NCBI RefSeq assembly: GCF_900095795.1
Contig: NZ_LT608328.1
Location: 3,589,001-3,653,000, forward strand
Length of the DNA stretch: 64,000 nucleotides
Reading direction: 5' to 3'
From: Petrimonas mucosa
Lineage (GTDB): Bacteria; Bacteroidota; Bacteroidia; Bacteroidales; Dysgonomonadaceae
Under the pieces are notes generated by a model. That model did not search any database. It worked only from the letters and a program-made list of their open reading frames with translations, and was not told where the DNA came from. This document shows positions 44,613-54,306 of the stretch, in pieces; position 1 is the stretch's first letter, and every line of letters starts with the position of its first letter. The position numbers were made by a program, and so were the translations under genes.

Positions 44613-46442
44613 TTACTTCAATTTACTCTCGATCTCCTCTTCGGAGATAACGGTTATTATCGCTTTTCCGTCGGGGGTGCTGTTGGGTGACTGACAGGCA
44701 AACAGCTGGTTAACCATCTGCGACATCTCCTCTTCCGAAAGAGGTTTTCCGGCAGGGATTGCAGTAAAGTTCGCCATCGTGAGTGCCAGCCTCTCCTGTA
44801 GCTGCTCCATTGCATTGCCTCCTCCATCCATATTCTCTTCAATCATGGATCGGACCAACGCTACGGCATCGACATGATGCAATTCCGACGGGATACCCTG
44901 GATGGCAAACGAATTGTTGCCCAAGTCGCTCAGCTCAAAACCCAGCGCCTCCATCTCCTCCTTGATCTCGCTCAGCGAGGAGGCTTCCGACGGGGTCAGT
45001 TCGATCCTTTCGGGAAACAACATCCGTTGCGAAACACCTTTTCTACCCCTTATCAGGGAAAGAAACCTTTCAAAGAGGATGCGGAGGTGGGAACGGTGTT
45101 GATCGATAATCATCAATCCCGATTTAACCGATGTAAGGATATATTTCTGCTTGTACTGGTAATGTTTGGGTGATACCAGCTGGGAGTCTGGCTCCTGTAG
45201 GCTATTCTCGGGAAAGAGAGGTGTCTCGCTGTCCGGAGATACCGGCGACTCCCTGCCCTCCTTTTCAAATCCCCTGTACAACTCTTCCCAGTCGAGTAGC
45301 GGCTTTGCCACTCTGCCCCCTGATCCGTACGATGATTGAAAAGGATTGTAATTGGGGTTGATGTTCACTTTGGGCATCGCGGGAGATTTTGAGGGATCAA
45401 AGATCGGGATCTCGGGGGCGTCTGCCGTATCGAAATCGATGCTGGGAATGGCGTTGTGCTTACCGAGCGACTCTTTTACCGTCACCATCAGGATCTGCCA
45501 CAAGGCCCGTTCGTTCTCGAACTTCACCTCGGTTTTGGTGGGATGGATATTTACATCAATTGTGTCGGGTTCTACCTCGAAATAGATAAAGTAATTGGGA
45601 CTCTCGCTGGCCGAGATCAACGGCTCGTAGGCCGTCATGACCGCCTTATGGAAGAAGGGATGGCGGATGTACCGGTTGTTGACAAAGAAGAACTGGTTGG
45701 CTCTTCCCTTCCTTGCGTACTGAGGGGTTGATATATATCCGTGTATCTTTGCCAGGGTGGTATCTTCATTGATCTCGATCAGTTGCTGGTTGATATTTTT
45801 TCCCTGCATCTGTACAATTCGCTGCCGCAGGTTGGCCGGTGGCAGGTGCAGTGTCTGGAGGTCGTTTTCGATAACGATAAACTCGATATCGGGATTCACC
45901 AGGGCAATCCGCTCAATCTCGGTAAAGATATTTCGCCGCTCGGTCTCGTTAGATTTCAGAAACTTGCGGCGGGCCGGCACATTGAAGAAGATGTTTTTCA
46001 CCGAAATGGTGGTCCCGACACCGCAGGCAATCGGCTCCTGGCTCTCTACCTTCGTCGCGGCAATCTTCAACCATGTTCCCATCTCATCTTCCGGGCGCCG
46101 GGTCTTGAGTTCCACTTGGGCGATAGCCGCAATGGAGGCGAGCGCTTCTCCACGGAAACCTCGCGTGTGAAGGGCAAAAAGGTCGTCTACCGATTTGATT
46201 TTTGATGTGGCATGACGTTCGAAAGCCATCTGGGCGTCGGCAGGACTCATTCCCTTGCCATCGTCGATAACCTGTATGAGCGTTCTCCCGGCATCTTTCA
46301 GGACGATGCGGATCTGCCGGGCACCGGCATCGAGCGAGTTCTCCACCAACTCCTTAACTACCGACGCAGGCCGCTGTATAACCTCTCCCGCTGCAATCTG
46401 GTTGGCTATGGAGTCGGGCAACAGGTGAATTATATCTGTCAT
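44613..46442 (-). CDS. mutL: DNA mismatch repair protein MutL
   Basis: 609 residues with the N-terminal GHKL ATPase (VVKELVENSLDAGA, IDDGKGM, RGFRGEAL) and the TKTEVKFENERALWQ segment, a variable linker at about 330-420, and the C-terminal dimerisation domain with GIPSEL. The site that in endonuclease-type MutL reads DQHA-x2-E-x4-E is DQHRSHLRILFE here, with the Ala and the first Glu replaced. It acts with MutS in repair of replication errors. Confidence 0.96.
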   Translation of the reverse strand: MTDIIHLLPDSIANQIAAGEVIQRPASVVKELVENSLDAGARQIRIVLKDAGRTLIQVIDDGKGMSPADAQMAFERHATSKIKSVDDLFALHTRGFRGEALASIAAIAQVELKTRRPEDEMGTWLKIAATKVESQEPIACGVGTTISVKNIFFNVPARRKFLKSNETERRNIFTEIERIALVNPDIEFIVIENDLQTLHLPPANLRQRIVQMQGKNINQQLIEINEDTTLAKIHGYISTPQYARKGRANQFFFVNNRYIRHPFFHKAVMTAYEPLISASESPNYFIYFEVEPDTIDVNIHPTKTEVKFENERALWQILMVTVKESLGKHNAIPSIDFDTADAPEIPIFDPSKSPAMPKVNINPNYNPFQSSYGSGGRVAKPLLDWEELYRGFEKEGRESPVSPDSETPLFPENSLQEPDSQLVSPKHYQYKQKYILTSVKSGLMIIDQHRSHLRILFERFLSLIRGRKGVSQRMLFPERIELTPSEASSLSEIKEEMEALGFELSDLGNNSFAIQGIPSELHHVDAVALVRSMIEENMDGGGNAMEQLQERLALTMANFTAIPAGKPLSEEEMSQMVNQLFACQSPNSTPDGKAIITVISEEEIESKLK

Positions 46443-46460
46443 TTTCCTGGGATATGGCGT

Positions 46461-46799
46461 TTAACGCAGAAAGACAAAGTAGAAGATGACCATCAGGATT
46501 ATGATCAACAGAAGGATTGTGAAATTACTTGAATAGAAAGGCTTCTTTCCCTCCTTCTCCTTCTCTTTCCTCTTTTTCAGGAAGCGGGTCTGCGACAGAA
46601 AAGCCTCGCCGAAGTCGGTATTGCCGGGTTGTGGTGGTGTTTCAATTGTCTTCCCTTCTTCCCGGGCCAGCTCCTCGCGGATTCTTCTGATCCTTTTCTC
46701 CATCTGCTCTTTCCGCTCCTCCTTCTCGGGATCGAAAAAGACTGGAGTATAATTGAATTTCCGCGGTTTTCTATTGTTATAAAAAAAGAACATTCCCAT
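46461..46799 (-). CDS. Small tail-anchored membrane protein, unknown function
   Basis: 112 residues: an aromatic/basic N-terminus (FFFYNNRKPRKFNYTPVFFDP), a highly charged helix that may form a coiled coil (EKEERKEQMEKRIRRIREEL), and a single C-terminal membrane helix (FTILLLIIILMVIFYFVFL). It lies between the OstA-like gene and mutL. I do not recognise a domain beyond a Bacteroidetes-conserved pattern. The longer frame to 46850 adds a hydrophobic, atypical start. Confidence 0.75.
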   Translation of the reverse strand: MGMFFFYNNRKPRKFNYTPVFFDPEKEERKEQMEKRIRRIREELAREEGKTIETPPQPGNTDFGEAFLSQTRFLKKRKEKEKEGKKPFYSSNFTILLLIIILMVIFYFVFLR

Positions 46800-46856
46800 A
46801 GCCGTAGTTTTATTGTACACAAAAATAGAAAAAAGAATGGCAAAAAACAAAGGTGG

Positions 46857-48479
46857 TTACTGCGCAGCATCATCACGCGAAAATCTCCTCGGAGCCTGCA
46901 CTTCGCTGTCGGCTCCCTGGCGTTCGTTACGCCGGAAGATATCCATCTTGTGGAGCGGACGCAGGTAATCGAGCCACATAAAGCCTTTCAGTTTCGACTC
47001 CTCCGGCTTCAATTGGCTGAGCGGAGTGGTCACAGCCTGGGTGGACGACCAGAGTTTAAGTTTCTCTAACTCGTCATTCATGAAATCCATGGAGAGGTAG
47101 GCACTCTCCGTCTTGTTCAACCCGATCACGGTGCGGGCGCTGTCCTCCTCCACGAGATAATAGAGCGATTCGGCGTTTCCCTCCACCAGGACGTGCCTGA
47201 GTTCACCTTCAGTAAAGAAGGCTTTCAGGTCTCTCCCGCTGATCTGGTTATACTGGCCTGTCACCTGCCTGTCTTGGATGGCAAGGGCATAATCTCTTAC
47301 ATGAGCCTTTTCAATCGTACTGTCGTTCAGATAAATATCGATGCGATTCCCCAGGATCTGGTTCCCTTCGTTCCAGATAACCGGATTTCCATGCAGCGAT
47401 AGCAGTGAATCGCGTTGAACGAAACTCATTGAATCACAAACACCCTGGATATCGTTCCGGTAAAACCGGACGTTATAGTAGGCATAAATGTTCTTGTAGG
47501 TGGAATCGGCAATCATCTTCAACGTATCGCCGTGCAAGAAGAGACTGTCTTTCTGGGAGTAATCAATGGCGTAGGCCGAATCCGTGGCCATCCCATATTC
47601 GGTCTTCTCGTTGTAGGTACCGTAATTCCCCCGCAAAATGGCCTTCTGTTTCAGATCCTCCAGGTACATCCTGCCAAAGACCTCCCCCTGGCCAGTTGCC
47701 CTGTTGTAGTGTATGGTATCGCCGATAAGTACCTTAGTGCTGTCGTTGCTGTAGATTTCAGAACGGTCGAACAGCCTGGCGTCGTCCGTATCGGTATTGT
47801 ACCAGCCACGCGATGTTTTGATGAAACCGCTGTCTGAAAGGATGGTCGACGGGCCCAGGATATCGGCCACCTTGCTTTCGGTATTGTATTTCAACGAATC
47901 TGCAAAGAGGGTAAAATCTTCATTGATCAGTTTTACGCTGTCGATAAAGAGGGCATCCTTGCTTACCGGATCGTACTGCCCCCAGAATGAGGTCAGTTCG
48001 TTCTTCTCGTCGACCAGCATTCCGCCATCGAAGTAGTAACCCAGGTTCGCCGCCCTGTCGTAATTGAGACTGTCGGTAAAGAGTGTAACCTGCCTGTCCT
48101 CCATGCGGATATTGTTCCGGAGACGAGCCAGGCGGGTATTGCCGTCGTAATGGAGGTAATCGCCGTATACAAAGATGGTATCCCCCTGCTCCATCCTGAC
48201 GTTGCTGAAAGCCTCAAACGAGTTGGTCCGCTCAAACAGGTAGGCGCTGTCGCAATACATATAGGCCCCTTCGTGGTAGAAGACAACGCTATCTTTCAGG
48301 ATCTGCGCCTCGAAGTCTGCCCGCTTATAGAGCAGATTGGCCTGCTTCAATTCCACAATCTTCACGGCGGGGTCCACAGGAGGCGGTTGTTGCGGCCGGG
48401 CCGACAACATAAGCACAAAAAGCATACCCGAGAGGAGTATGCCTATTGATTTCAGATGTGCCCCAATCGCATTGTTCAT
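46857..48479 (-). CDS. OstA/LptA-like periplasmic protein
   Basis: 540 residues with a signal peptide (MLFVLMLSARP) and repeated beta-jellyroll units such as DSVVFYHEGAYMYCDSAYLFE and GDTIFVYGDYLHYDG. These are characteristic of the OstA/LptA family that carries lipopolysaccharide through the periplasm; this is the longer Bacteroidetes version. It ends directly beside the SurA-like gene (2 bp gap), which fits a joint role in outer-membrane biogenesis. Confidence 0.88.
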   Translation of the reverse strand: MNNAIGAHLKSIGILLSGMLFVLMLSARPQQPPPVDPAVKIVELKQANLLYKRADFEAQILKDSVVFYHEGAYMYCDSAYLFERTNSFEAFSNVRMEQGDTIFVYGDYLHYDGNTRLARLRNNIRMEDRQVTLFTDSLNYDRAANLGYYFDGGMLVDEKNELTSFWGQYDPVSKDALFIDSVKLINEDFTLFADSLKYNTESKVADILGPSTILSDSGFIKTSRGWYNTDTDDARLFDRSEIYSNDSTKVLIGDTIHYNRATGQGEVFGRMYLEDLKQKAILRGNYGTYNEKTEYGMATDSAYAIDYSQKDSLFLHGDTLKMIADSTYKNIYAYYNVRFYRNDIQGVCDSMSFVQRDSLLSLHGNPVIWNEGNQILGNRIDIYLNDSTIEKAHVRDYALAIQDRQVTGQYNQISGRDLKAFFTEGELRHVLVEGNAESLYYLVEEDSARTVIGLNKTESAYLSMDFMNDELEKLKLWSSTQAVTTPLSQLKPEESKLKGFMWLDYLRPLHKMDIFRRNERQGADSEVQAPRRFSRDDAAQ

Positions 48480-48481
48480 CC

Positions 48482-49852
48482 TTACTTCAGCCAGCCTTTA
48501 TACTTGAAATCACACCCTTTCCAATTGGGGTCGATTCTGACGTAGATGGTCTCGATCTTTTTCTGCAGCCATTCGTCCATCAACTCCTGGCGCCGGGCAT
48601 TTTCGGCCATCTGCTTGATGATCTGGTAATCGTTGTTGATATTGGCCTTATGTCCCTCATTCCGGTTGGTGATCTTCACCATGGCAGCAACCTGCCTCCC
48701 TTTATCGTTGATCATGATAAAGGGTTCGGAGATCTCGCCTACTTTCATCTCACCCACCACACGGGCAATATCCTGATTGAGTTCACTCAGCTGAAAGCGG
48801 GGTGTCCCCATATTTTGCGAGTTGGGGCGGTTGTTCACCATGATTCCCTTGTTGTTCCGGGTATCCTTGTCGGCCGAAAGGAAAGTGGCAGCCTCCTCGA
48901 AGGTGATCTTTTTGTTGAGGATGCCGCTGCGGATCGAATCGAGCCGGATAAGTGCCGTATCGAGCTGCTCCTGCGGAATTTTCGGTTTCAGCAGAATATG
49001 GCGGAACTTGCCCATATCTCCCCTTCGTTCTACAAGTTGAATGATGTGGAATCCATATTCCGTCTCGACGATGTTCGACACTTTTGTCGGGTCGTTAAGT
49101 GCAAAAGCCACATTGGCAAACTCCGGAACAAGTTGCGACCGGGTCTGGAAATCCATCTCGCCTCCCTTGAGGGCCGAACCGGGATCCTCCGAGTGGAGCA
49201 GGGCCAGTGTTGAGAAGGATTTCTCACCCGAGTTGATCTGTTCCGTGAATTCACGCAGCCGGTTCTTCACTGCATCGATCTCTTTCAGTGGCACTTCGGG
49301 CTCTACCGTAATGATCTGTATCTCGAGGGTTGTGGGTATAAAGGGCAGACTGTCCTGCGGTATCTTGTTGTAGAACTTCCGGATCTCGGAAGGGGCTAGG
49401 GAGACATTGTCAAAATGTTTTTGCTGCACACCCTGTATCAGCTGCTGCTCGCGCAACTGGGTACGGAGGTCTTCGCGAATCTTCTTCAGGCTTTTTCCGA
49501 AATACTCCTCCAACTTTTCCACCGATCCCGTCGATGAGATATATTCGTTCATGTAATATTCGAGCATCCGGTTTACGTTGGCTTCGTTCACCTCGATACT
49601 GTCTACTTTTGCCTGGTCGAGAAAGAGCTTGTTTATAGCCAGCTGCTCGGGAATGAAACAGTAGGGATCGCCCTCGATGCGCTGGTTCTGCATCTGAATG
49701 TCTTTGCGGTATTCCTCCACCTCGGACTTGAGAATGGCCTCATCGCCCACCACCCAAACGATCTCGTCGATTATGTTGTTTTGAGCGGCGGCTCCACCCG
49801 CAATCCACGTAAAGAGGAAAAGCGATATTGCAATTTTTGCAGACAATTTCAT
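48482..49852 (-). CDS. SurA-like periplasmic peptidyl-prolyl isomerase
   Basis: 456 residues: signal peptide (ending GGAAAQ), SurA N-terminal helical domain (NNIIDEIVWVVGDEAILKSEVEEY), then two parvulin (PpiC) modules. The first has LALLHSEDPGSALKGGEMDF and VETEYGFHIIQLVERRG; the second is less well conserved. It acts as a chaperone for outer-membrane beta-barrel proteins. It is cotranscribed with the OstA-like gene. Confidence 0.9.
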   Translation of the reverse strand: MKLSAKIAISLFLFTWIAGGAAAQNNIIDEIVWVVGDEAILKSEVEEYRKDIQMQNQRIEGDPYCFIPEQLAINKLFLDQAKVDSIEVNEANVNRMLEYYMNEYISSTGSVEKLEEYFGKSLKKIREDLRTQLREQQLIQGVQQKHFDNVSLAPSEIRKFYNKIPQDSLPFIPTTLEIQIITVEPEVPLKEIDAVKNRLREFTEQINSGEKSFSTLALLHSEDPGSALKGGEMDFQTRSQLVPEFANVAFALNDPTKVSNIVETEYGFHIIQLVERRGDMGKFRHILLKPKIPQEQLDTALIRLDSIRSGILNKKITFEEAATFLSADKDTRNNKGIMVNNRPNSQNMGTPRFQLSELNQDIARVVGEMKVGEISEPFIMINDKGRQVAAMVKITNRNEGHKANINNDYQIIKQMAENARRQELMDEWLQKKIETIYVRIDPNWKGCDFKYKGWLK

Positions 49853-49943
49853 TGTTGATAAGGATTATTGAAAAGTTGAGTGTAAAAGTAATTATAATAA
49901 TATTATCGGGCAACAAATCATTTATTAAAAGTTACAAAAAGCG

Positions 49944-49973
49944 TTGGGGGCTGGAACCGTAGATGTATATTTG
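49944..49973 (+). promoter_or_regulatory. Probable SMR transporter promoter
   Basis: TTG at 49944-49946, 19 bp, then TATATTTG (49966-49973), a full match to the Bacteroidetes consensus. The SMR start is 21 bp further on. Confidence 0.65.
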
Positions 49974-49994
49974 CAAATTATCATCATTACAACT

Positions 49995-50336
49995 ATGACA
50001 AACTGGATATTTCTTATTGTTGGCGGATTGTTCGAGGCCCTTTTTGCCCTTAGTCTGGAAAAGATATCGACAACAACGGGCAAGACGGCTCTTCTGTGGT
50101 TCTTCTCCTTTCTCGCCAGTGTTGCCATCAGCATGTTTATGCTCTTCAAGGCGATCAGCGGTGAAAATGGTATTGCAGTAGGTACGGGTTATGCCGTATG
50201 GGGTGGAATAGGTGCCGTATGCACGGTGCTGGCCGGTATCCTCTTTCTGGGAGAGTCGACTGCATTCTGGCGGATTTTCTTTCTCTGCACGCTGGTGGTG
50301 TCGATCATCGGCCTTAACCTGGTAGGGGAGCATTAA
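49995..50336 (+). CDS. Small multidrug resistance (SMR) family efflux protein
   Basis: 113 residues with four membrane helices. The signature acidic residue is Glu14 in TM1 (FLIVGGLFEALFALSLEK), essential for proton-coupled export. Then come FLASVAISMFMLFKAI, GTGYAVWGGIGAVCTVLAGILF and the dimerising TM4. Members export cationic compounds or guanidinium. I chose the ATG at 49995 because TM1 then begins at the usual distance; the ATG at 49944 overlaps the promoter. Confidence 0.93.
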   Translation: MTNWIFLIVGGLFEALFALSLEKISTTTGKTALLWFFSFLASVAISMFMLFKAISGENGIAVGTGYAVWGGIGAVCTVLAGILFLGESTAFWRIFFLCTLVVSIIGLNLVGEH

Positions 50337-50341
50337 TAGCG

Positions 50342-51421
50342 ATGAAAACTATCTTTCCTGCGATATTGCTGTCGATTGTGACGGCACTGGCTCCCTGCCC
50401 GCAACCAGGAGTATCCGACGGGGAGCTGCTTCAGTTAATCGGTGAGCATCTGAAGGATTTTCCCGATCAGACAGAGCTTGCAATTGCGATGGTTGATGTT
50501 GGGCAGACCCGGTTTCAAGGGGTTGTCAAGGAGAACGGGACACTCAAATCTACCGATAACGAGGAGATGGTATTTGAAATCGGCTCAATCACGAAACTCT
50601 TCACTTCGGTTATCCTGGCATCGCTGGTGAACGAGGGAAAAGTGAGGCTGGAGGAGCCAGTTCACCGCTATCTTCCCATGCCTCCGAGAGAGGGGAGCAA
50701 GATCACCCTCCTGTCGCTGGCCAACCATACGTCGGGCTTGCCACGAATGCCCGACAACATGTCGCCCGTTGACCCGGACAATCCTTATAAGAATTATCGC
50801 CCGGAGAATCTGGAGGCATTCCTGAAGGGTTACGGGATTGAACGGGACAGCATGATGGGAAGATATCTCTACTCCAACCTGGGCACAGGGCTGCTGGGAT
50901 ATGTGCTGGGACTCTCCCAGGGAGTATCGTATGAGGATCTGTTGCGGGAGAGGGTATTCGACAGATACGGGATGAAACAGAGCTATACCCGGGCCTCTGA
51001 TGCCGGCAACAGGCTGGTAAGGGGATTGAATGCCAGGGGTGAGGTCACCTCTAACTGGGATTTCGACGTGTTGATGGGTGCAGGGGGTGTGCTCTCCACC
51101 GCCAGGGATCTGGCTGCTTTTGCACGGGCACAGTTTAACGAGAAGGATAGCGATCTCATGCTGACCCAGATACCTACCCATAAGGTGAATGAGCGGCTGA
51201 AGCTGGGACTGGGATGGCATATCGTGCAAGGGGAGTCGGGCAAGGAGTATCACTGCCATAACGGGGGGACAGGAGGGTACTCCTCCTCGTTAACGGTAAA
51301 CATGACCGATAAGGTGGCAGTCATAATCCTCTCCAACATCTCCGCCTTCCATCCGGCTGCCAGTCAGGTGGAGCGGCTCTGCTTCCGGCTGATCGGCCGA
51401 ATGGAGCAGAACAGAAACTGA
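50342..51421 (+). CDS. Serine hydrolase of the class C beta-lactamase/penicillin-binding family
   Basis: 359 residues with a short signal peptide (MKTIFPAILLSIVTALA). The catalytic motifs are S82-x2-K85 (SITK), Y177-x-N179 (YSN) and a His-x-Gly variant near the end (CHNGGTGGYSS). Family members range from AmpC beta-lactamase to esterases and D-aminopeptidases; the substrate cannot be deduced. It follows the SMR gene by 5 bp and shares its promoter. Confidence 0.88.
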   Translation: MKTIFPAILLSIVTALAPCPQPGVSDGELLQLIGEHLKDFPDQTELAIAMVDVGQTRFQGVVKENGTLKSTDNEEMVFEIGSITKLFTSVILASLVNEGKVRLEEPVHRYLPMPPREGSKITLLSLANHTSGLPRMPDNMSPVDPDNPYKNYRPENLEAFLKGYGIERDSMMGRYLYSNLGTGLLGYVLGLSQGVSYEDLLRERVFDRYGMKQSYTRASDAGNRLVRGLNARGEVTSNWDFDVLMGAGGVLSTARDLAAFARAQFNEKDSDLMLTQIPTHKVNERLKLGLGWHIVQGESGKEYHCHNGGTGGYSSSLTVNMTDKVAVIILSNISAFHPAASQVERLCFRLIGRMEQNRN

Positions 51422-51456
51422 GAGGCCATCTCATGAGATGACATGAGACGGCCTCT
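51421..51456. terminator. Bidirectional hairpin between hydrolase and ppdK
   Basis: A long stem: agaggcc/ggcctct, one mismatch, then tctcat/atgaga with an 8-nt loop. It serves the convergent genes on both sides. Confidence 0.75.
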
Positions 51457-51481
51457 TAAAGTATCATATATCGCAGTGATA

Positions 51482-54199
51482 TTACTCGATCGCTGCCTGG
51501 GCTGCCGCCAAACGTGCGATGGGCACACGGAACGGCGAGCAGGAGACATAGTTCAATCCCACGTGGTGGCAGAACTTCACCGATGAGGGTTCACCGCCAT
51601 GTTCGCCGCAGATACCGCACTTGAGAATCGGTTTCACGGCGCGTCCACTCTGTACGGCCATATTCACCAGCTGACCCACACCATTCTGGTCGAGCACGGC
51701 AAACGGATCCTGCTTCAGGATACCCTTGTCGATATAGAGCGGCAGGAACTTGGCCACGTCATCACGGCTGTAACCGAAGGTCATCTGTGTAAGGTCGTTC
51801 GTTCCGAACGAGAAGAAATCGGCCTCCTTGGCAATCTTGTGGGCTGTAAGTGCAGCACGCGGAATCTCGATCATCGTACCGATCTTGTATTCGATGGAGT
51901 CGCTGTGTTCGCTGAATACCTGTTGAATGGTCTTTTCGATGATCTCCTTCTGGGCCTTGAACTCATACACGATACCGGTAAGCGGCACCATGATCTCGGG
52001 AATGGCGGTAATGCCTTCCTTCTTCAGCTCGAGTGCGGCCTCGATGATGGCACGGGTCTGCATCTCGGTGATTTCGGGATAGAGGTTACCCAGGCGACAA
52101 CCACGCAGACCGAGCATCGGGTTTGCCTCCATCAGGCTCTCCACCCTTTCGTGGATATCGTTGTAGGAGATATTCATCACCTTGGCCATCTCCATCTGTC
52201 CCTTTTCATCGTGGGGCACAAATTCGTGCAATGGGGGATCGAGCAGACGTACAGTAACGGGAAATCCGTCCATGGCAGCAAAGATACCCTTGAAGTCCTT
52301 CTTCTGCAAGGGCAACAGTTTCTCCAACGCTTTCCGGCGCCCCTCCTCGTCTTTTGCCAGAATCATCTCACGCATGGGGATGATCTTGTCCTCTTCGAAG
52401 AACATATGCTCTGTACGGCAGAGACCGATGCCTGTAGCACCGAAATTGCGGGCCACCTGTGCATCGTGCGGCGTGTCGGCATTGGTTCTTACGCTCATGC
52501 GGGTATACTTGTCGGCAATCTTCATCAGTTCGAGGAAGTCGGGACCCAACTCAGCATCCTGGGTCGGGATATTGCCTTCGTAGACATTACCGGTGGTACC
52601 GTTCAGCGAGATCCAGTCGCCTTCGTTGAACACCTTGCCGTTGATGGTCATCTTCCGCTCCTTGTAGTTGATAACAACACCGTTTGCAGCCGAAACGCAA
52701 CATTTGCCCATACCGCGGGCCACAACGGCCGCATGTGAAGTCATACCGCCGCGCGCGGTGAGAATACCCTGGGCCGTAGCCATACCGCGCAGGTCTTCGG
52801 GCGAGGTTTCGATACGGCAAAGAATCACCTTCTTCCCATCCTTCGCCCATGCTTCGGCTTCGTCGGCGTGGAATACCACCTGTCCCGTAGCAGCTCCCGG
52901 TGATGCGGGCAGACCGTTGGTTATCGGTTTGGATGCAGCCAGTATCTTCTTGTCGAAAACAGGGTGAAGCAACTCATCCAGCTTTTCGGGATCGCAACGT
53001 TTCAGCACTGTTTTTTCGTCGATATATCCCTGGTGAAGCATGTCGATGGCAATCTTGATCATCGCGGCACCGGTACGCTTCCCGCTACGGGTCTGCAGCA
53101 GCCACAGCTTGCCATCCTGGATGGTAAACTCCAGATCCTGCATATCCTTGAAGTAATCTTCCAGTTTTTGTTGTGTCTTGATCAGCTCTTGGGCACATTC
53201 GGGCATCGACTCTTCGAGCGATGGGTATTTGGCAGCACGTTCCTCTTCCGAAATACCCTGCAGTTTAGCCCAGCGACGGGATCCCTCGAGGGTGATCTGC
53301 TGCGGTGTACGAACACCGGCCACCACATCTTCTCCCTGTGCATTGATCAGATACTCTCCGTTGAAGATATCCTCACCGGTAGCTGCATCGCGGGTGAAAG
53401 CCACACCAGTTGCCGAGGTTACACCCATGTTTCCGTAGACCATTGCCTGTACGTTAACGGCAGTACCCCACTCTTCCGGGAAATTGTTCATCTTCCTGTA
53501 AAGGATCGCACGCTCGTTCATCCAGCTGTCGAAAACGGCACAAACTGCACCCCAAAGCTGGTCCCATGCACTTTCAGGGAAATCTTTGCCGGTACGCTCC
53601 TTCACGGCCATCTTGAAACGTTTCACCAGTTCTTTCAGGTCGGCAACATCCAGGTCGGTGTCGAGTTCTACACCCTTGGCATGTTTCACCTCCTCCATGA
53701 TCTCCTCAAACGGATCGATATCCTCCTTGCTCTGCGGTTTCATGCCCAGCACCACATCGCCATACATCTGAATAAAGCGACGGTATGAGTCCCAGGCGAA
53801 CCTTTCGTTCCCCGATTTGCGTGCTATTCCCTCCACCGCATCGTCATTCAGTCCAAGATTCAGGACAGTATCCATCATACCGGGCATGGAAACACGTGCA
53901 CCGGAGCGAACGGAAACAAGGCAAGGATTTTCCCTGTCACCAAATTTTGCTCCCATCAGCTTTTCGATGTTCTCCATCGCCTTTTCAACTTCAGGCTTTA
54001 ACACTTCCACCACATAGTCCCGACCAAGCAGGTTGTATTCGGTACACACTTCGGTGGTAATGGTAAATCCCGGGGGAACAGGTACGCCGATCAGGTTCAT
54101 TTCGGCGAGATTAGCTCCTTTTCCTCCGAGCAGATTCTTCATATCTGCACGACCCTCAGCCATTCCGTTGCCAAAGGTGTAAACTCTCTTCTTTTCCAT
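51482..54199 (-). CDS. ppdK: Pyruvate, phosphate dikinase
   Basis: 905 residues of PPDK: ATP-grasp N-terminal domain (GGKGANLAEMNLIGVPVPPGF), the phosphohistidine domain (GGMTSHAAVVARGMGK, with the carrier His), and the PEP/pyruvate TIM barrel (FGTNDLTQMTFGYSRDD, CGICGEHGG). It interconverts PEP, AMP and PPi with pyruvate, ATP and Pi in the cytoplasm. Length is close to the usual 870-900. A -7 box is seen 61 bp upstream. Confidence 0.97.
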   Translation of the reverse strand: MEKKRVYTFGNGMAEGRADMKNLLGGKGANLAEMNLIGVPVPPGFTITTEVCTEYNLLGRDYVVEVLKPEVEKAMENIEKLMGAKFGDRENPCLVSVRSGARVSMPGMMDTVLNLGLNDDAVEGIARKSGNERFAWDSYRRFIQMYGDVVLGMKPQSKEDIDPFEEIMEEVKHAKGVELDTDLDVADLKELVKRFKMAVKERTGKDFPESAWDQLWGAVCAVFDSWMNERAILYRKMNNFPEEWGTAVNVQAMVYGNMGVTSATGVAFTRDAATGEDIFNGEYLINAQGEDVVAGVRTPQQITLEGSRRWAKLQGISEEERAAKYPSLEESMPECAQELIKTQQKLEDYFKDMQDLEFTIQDGKLWLLQTRSGKRTGAAMIKIAIDMLHQGYIDEKTVLKRCDPEKLDELLHPVFDKKILAASKPITNGLPASPGAATGQVVFHADEAEAWAKDGKKVILCRIETSPEDLRGMATAQGILTARGGMTSHAAVVARGMGKCCVSAANGVVINYKERKMTINGKVFNEGDWISLNGTTGNVYEGNIPTQDAELGPDFLELMKIADKYTRMSVRTNADTPHDAQVARNFGATGIGLCRTEHMFFEEDKIIPMREMILAKDEEGRRKALEKLLPLQKKDFKGIFAAMDGFPVTVRLLDPPLHEFVPHDEKGQMEMAKVMNISYNDIHERVESLMEANPMLGLRGCRLGNLYPEITEMQTRAIIEAALELKKEGITAIPEIMVPLTGIVYEFKAQKEIIEKTIQQVFSEHSDSIEYKIGTMIEIPRAALTAHKIAKEADFFSFGTNDLTQMTFGYSRDDVAKFLPLYIDKGILKQDPFAVLDQNGVGQLVNMAVQSGRAVKPILKCGICGEHGGEPSSVKFCHHVGLNYVSCSPFRVPIARLAAAQAAIE

Positions 54200-54260
54200 C
54201 TTTTCGAAAAAATTAATTATTTGATTAGTAATTGGGGATGCTGTGCTTATTTTATTTTTA

Positions 54261-54268
54261 CAAAAGTA
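54261..54268 (-). promoter_or_regulatory. Probable -7 box of ppdK
   Basis: TACTTTTG on the minus strand matches TAnnTTTG. No TTG is seen at the usual -33 spacing. Confidence 0.45.
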
Positions 54269-54306
54269 GTAAAAAATTTAAAATTCCATCATGAGCCAAT
54301 CCACGA

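Noticed and set aside
51599-53788. Long plus-strand open frames
   Set aside because: Antisense to ppdK; no domain or start context of their own.
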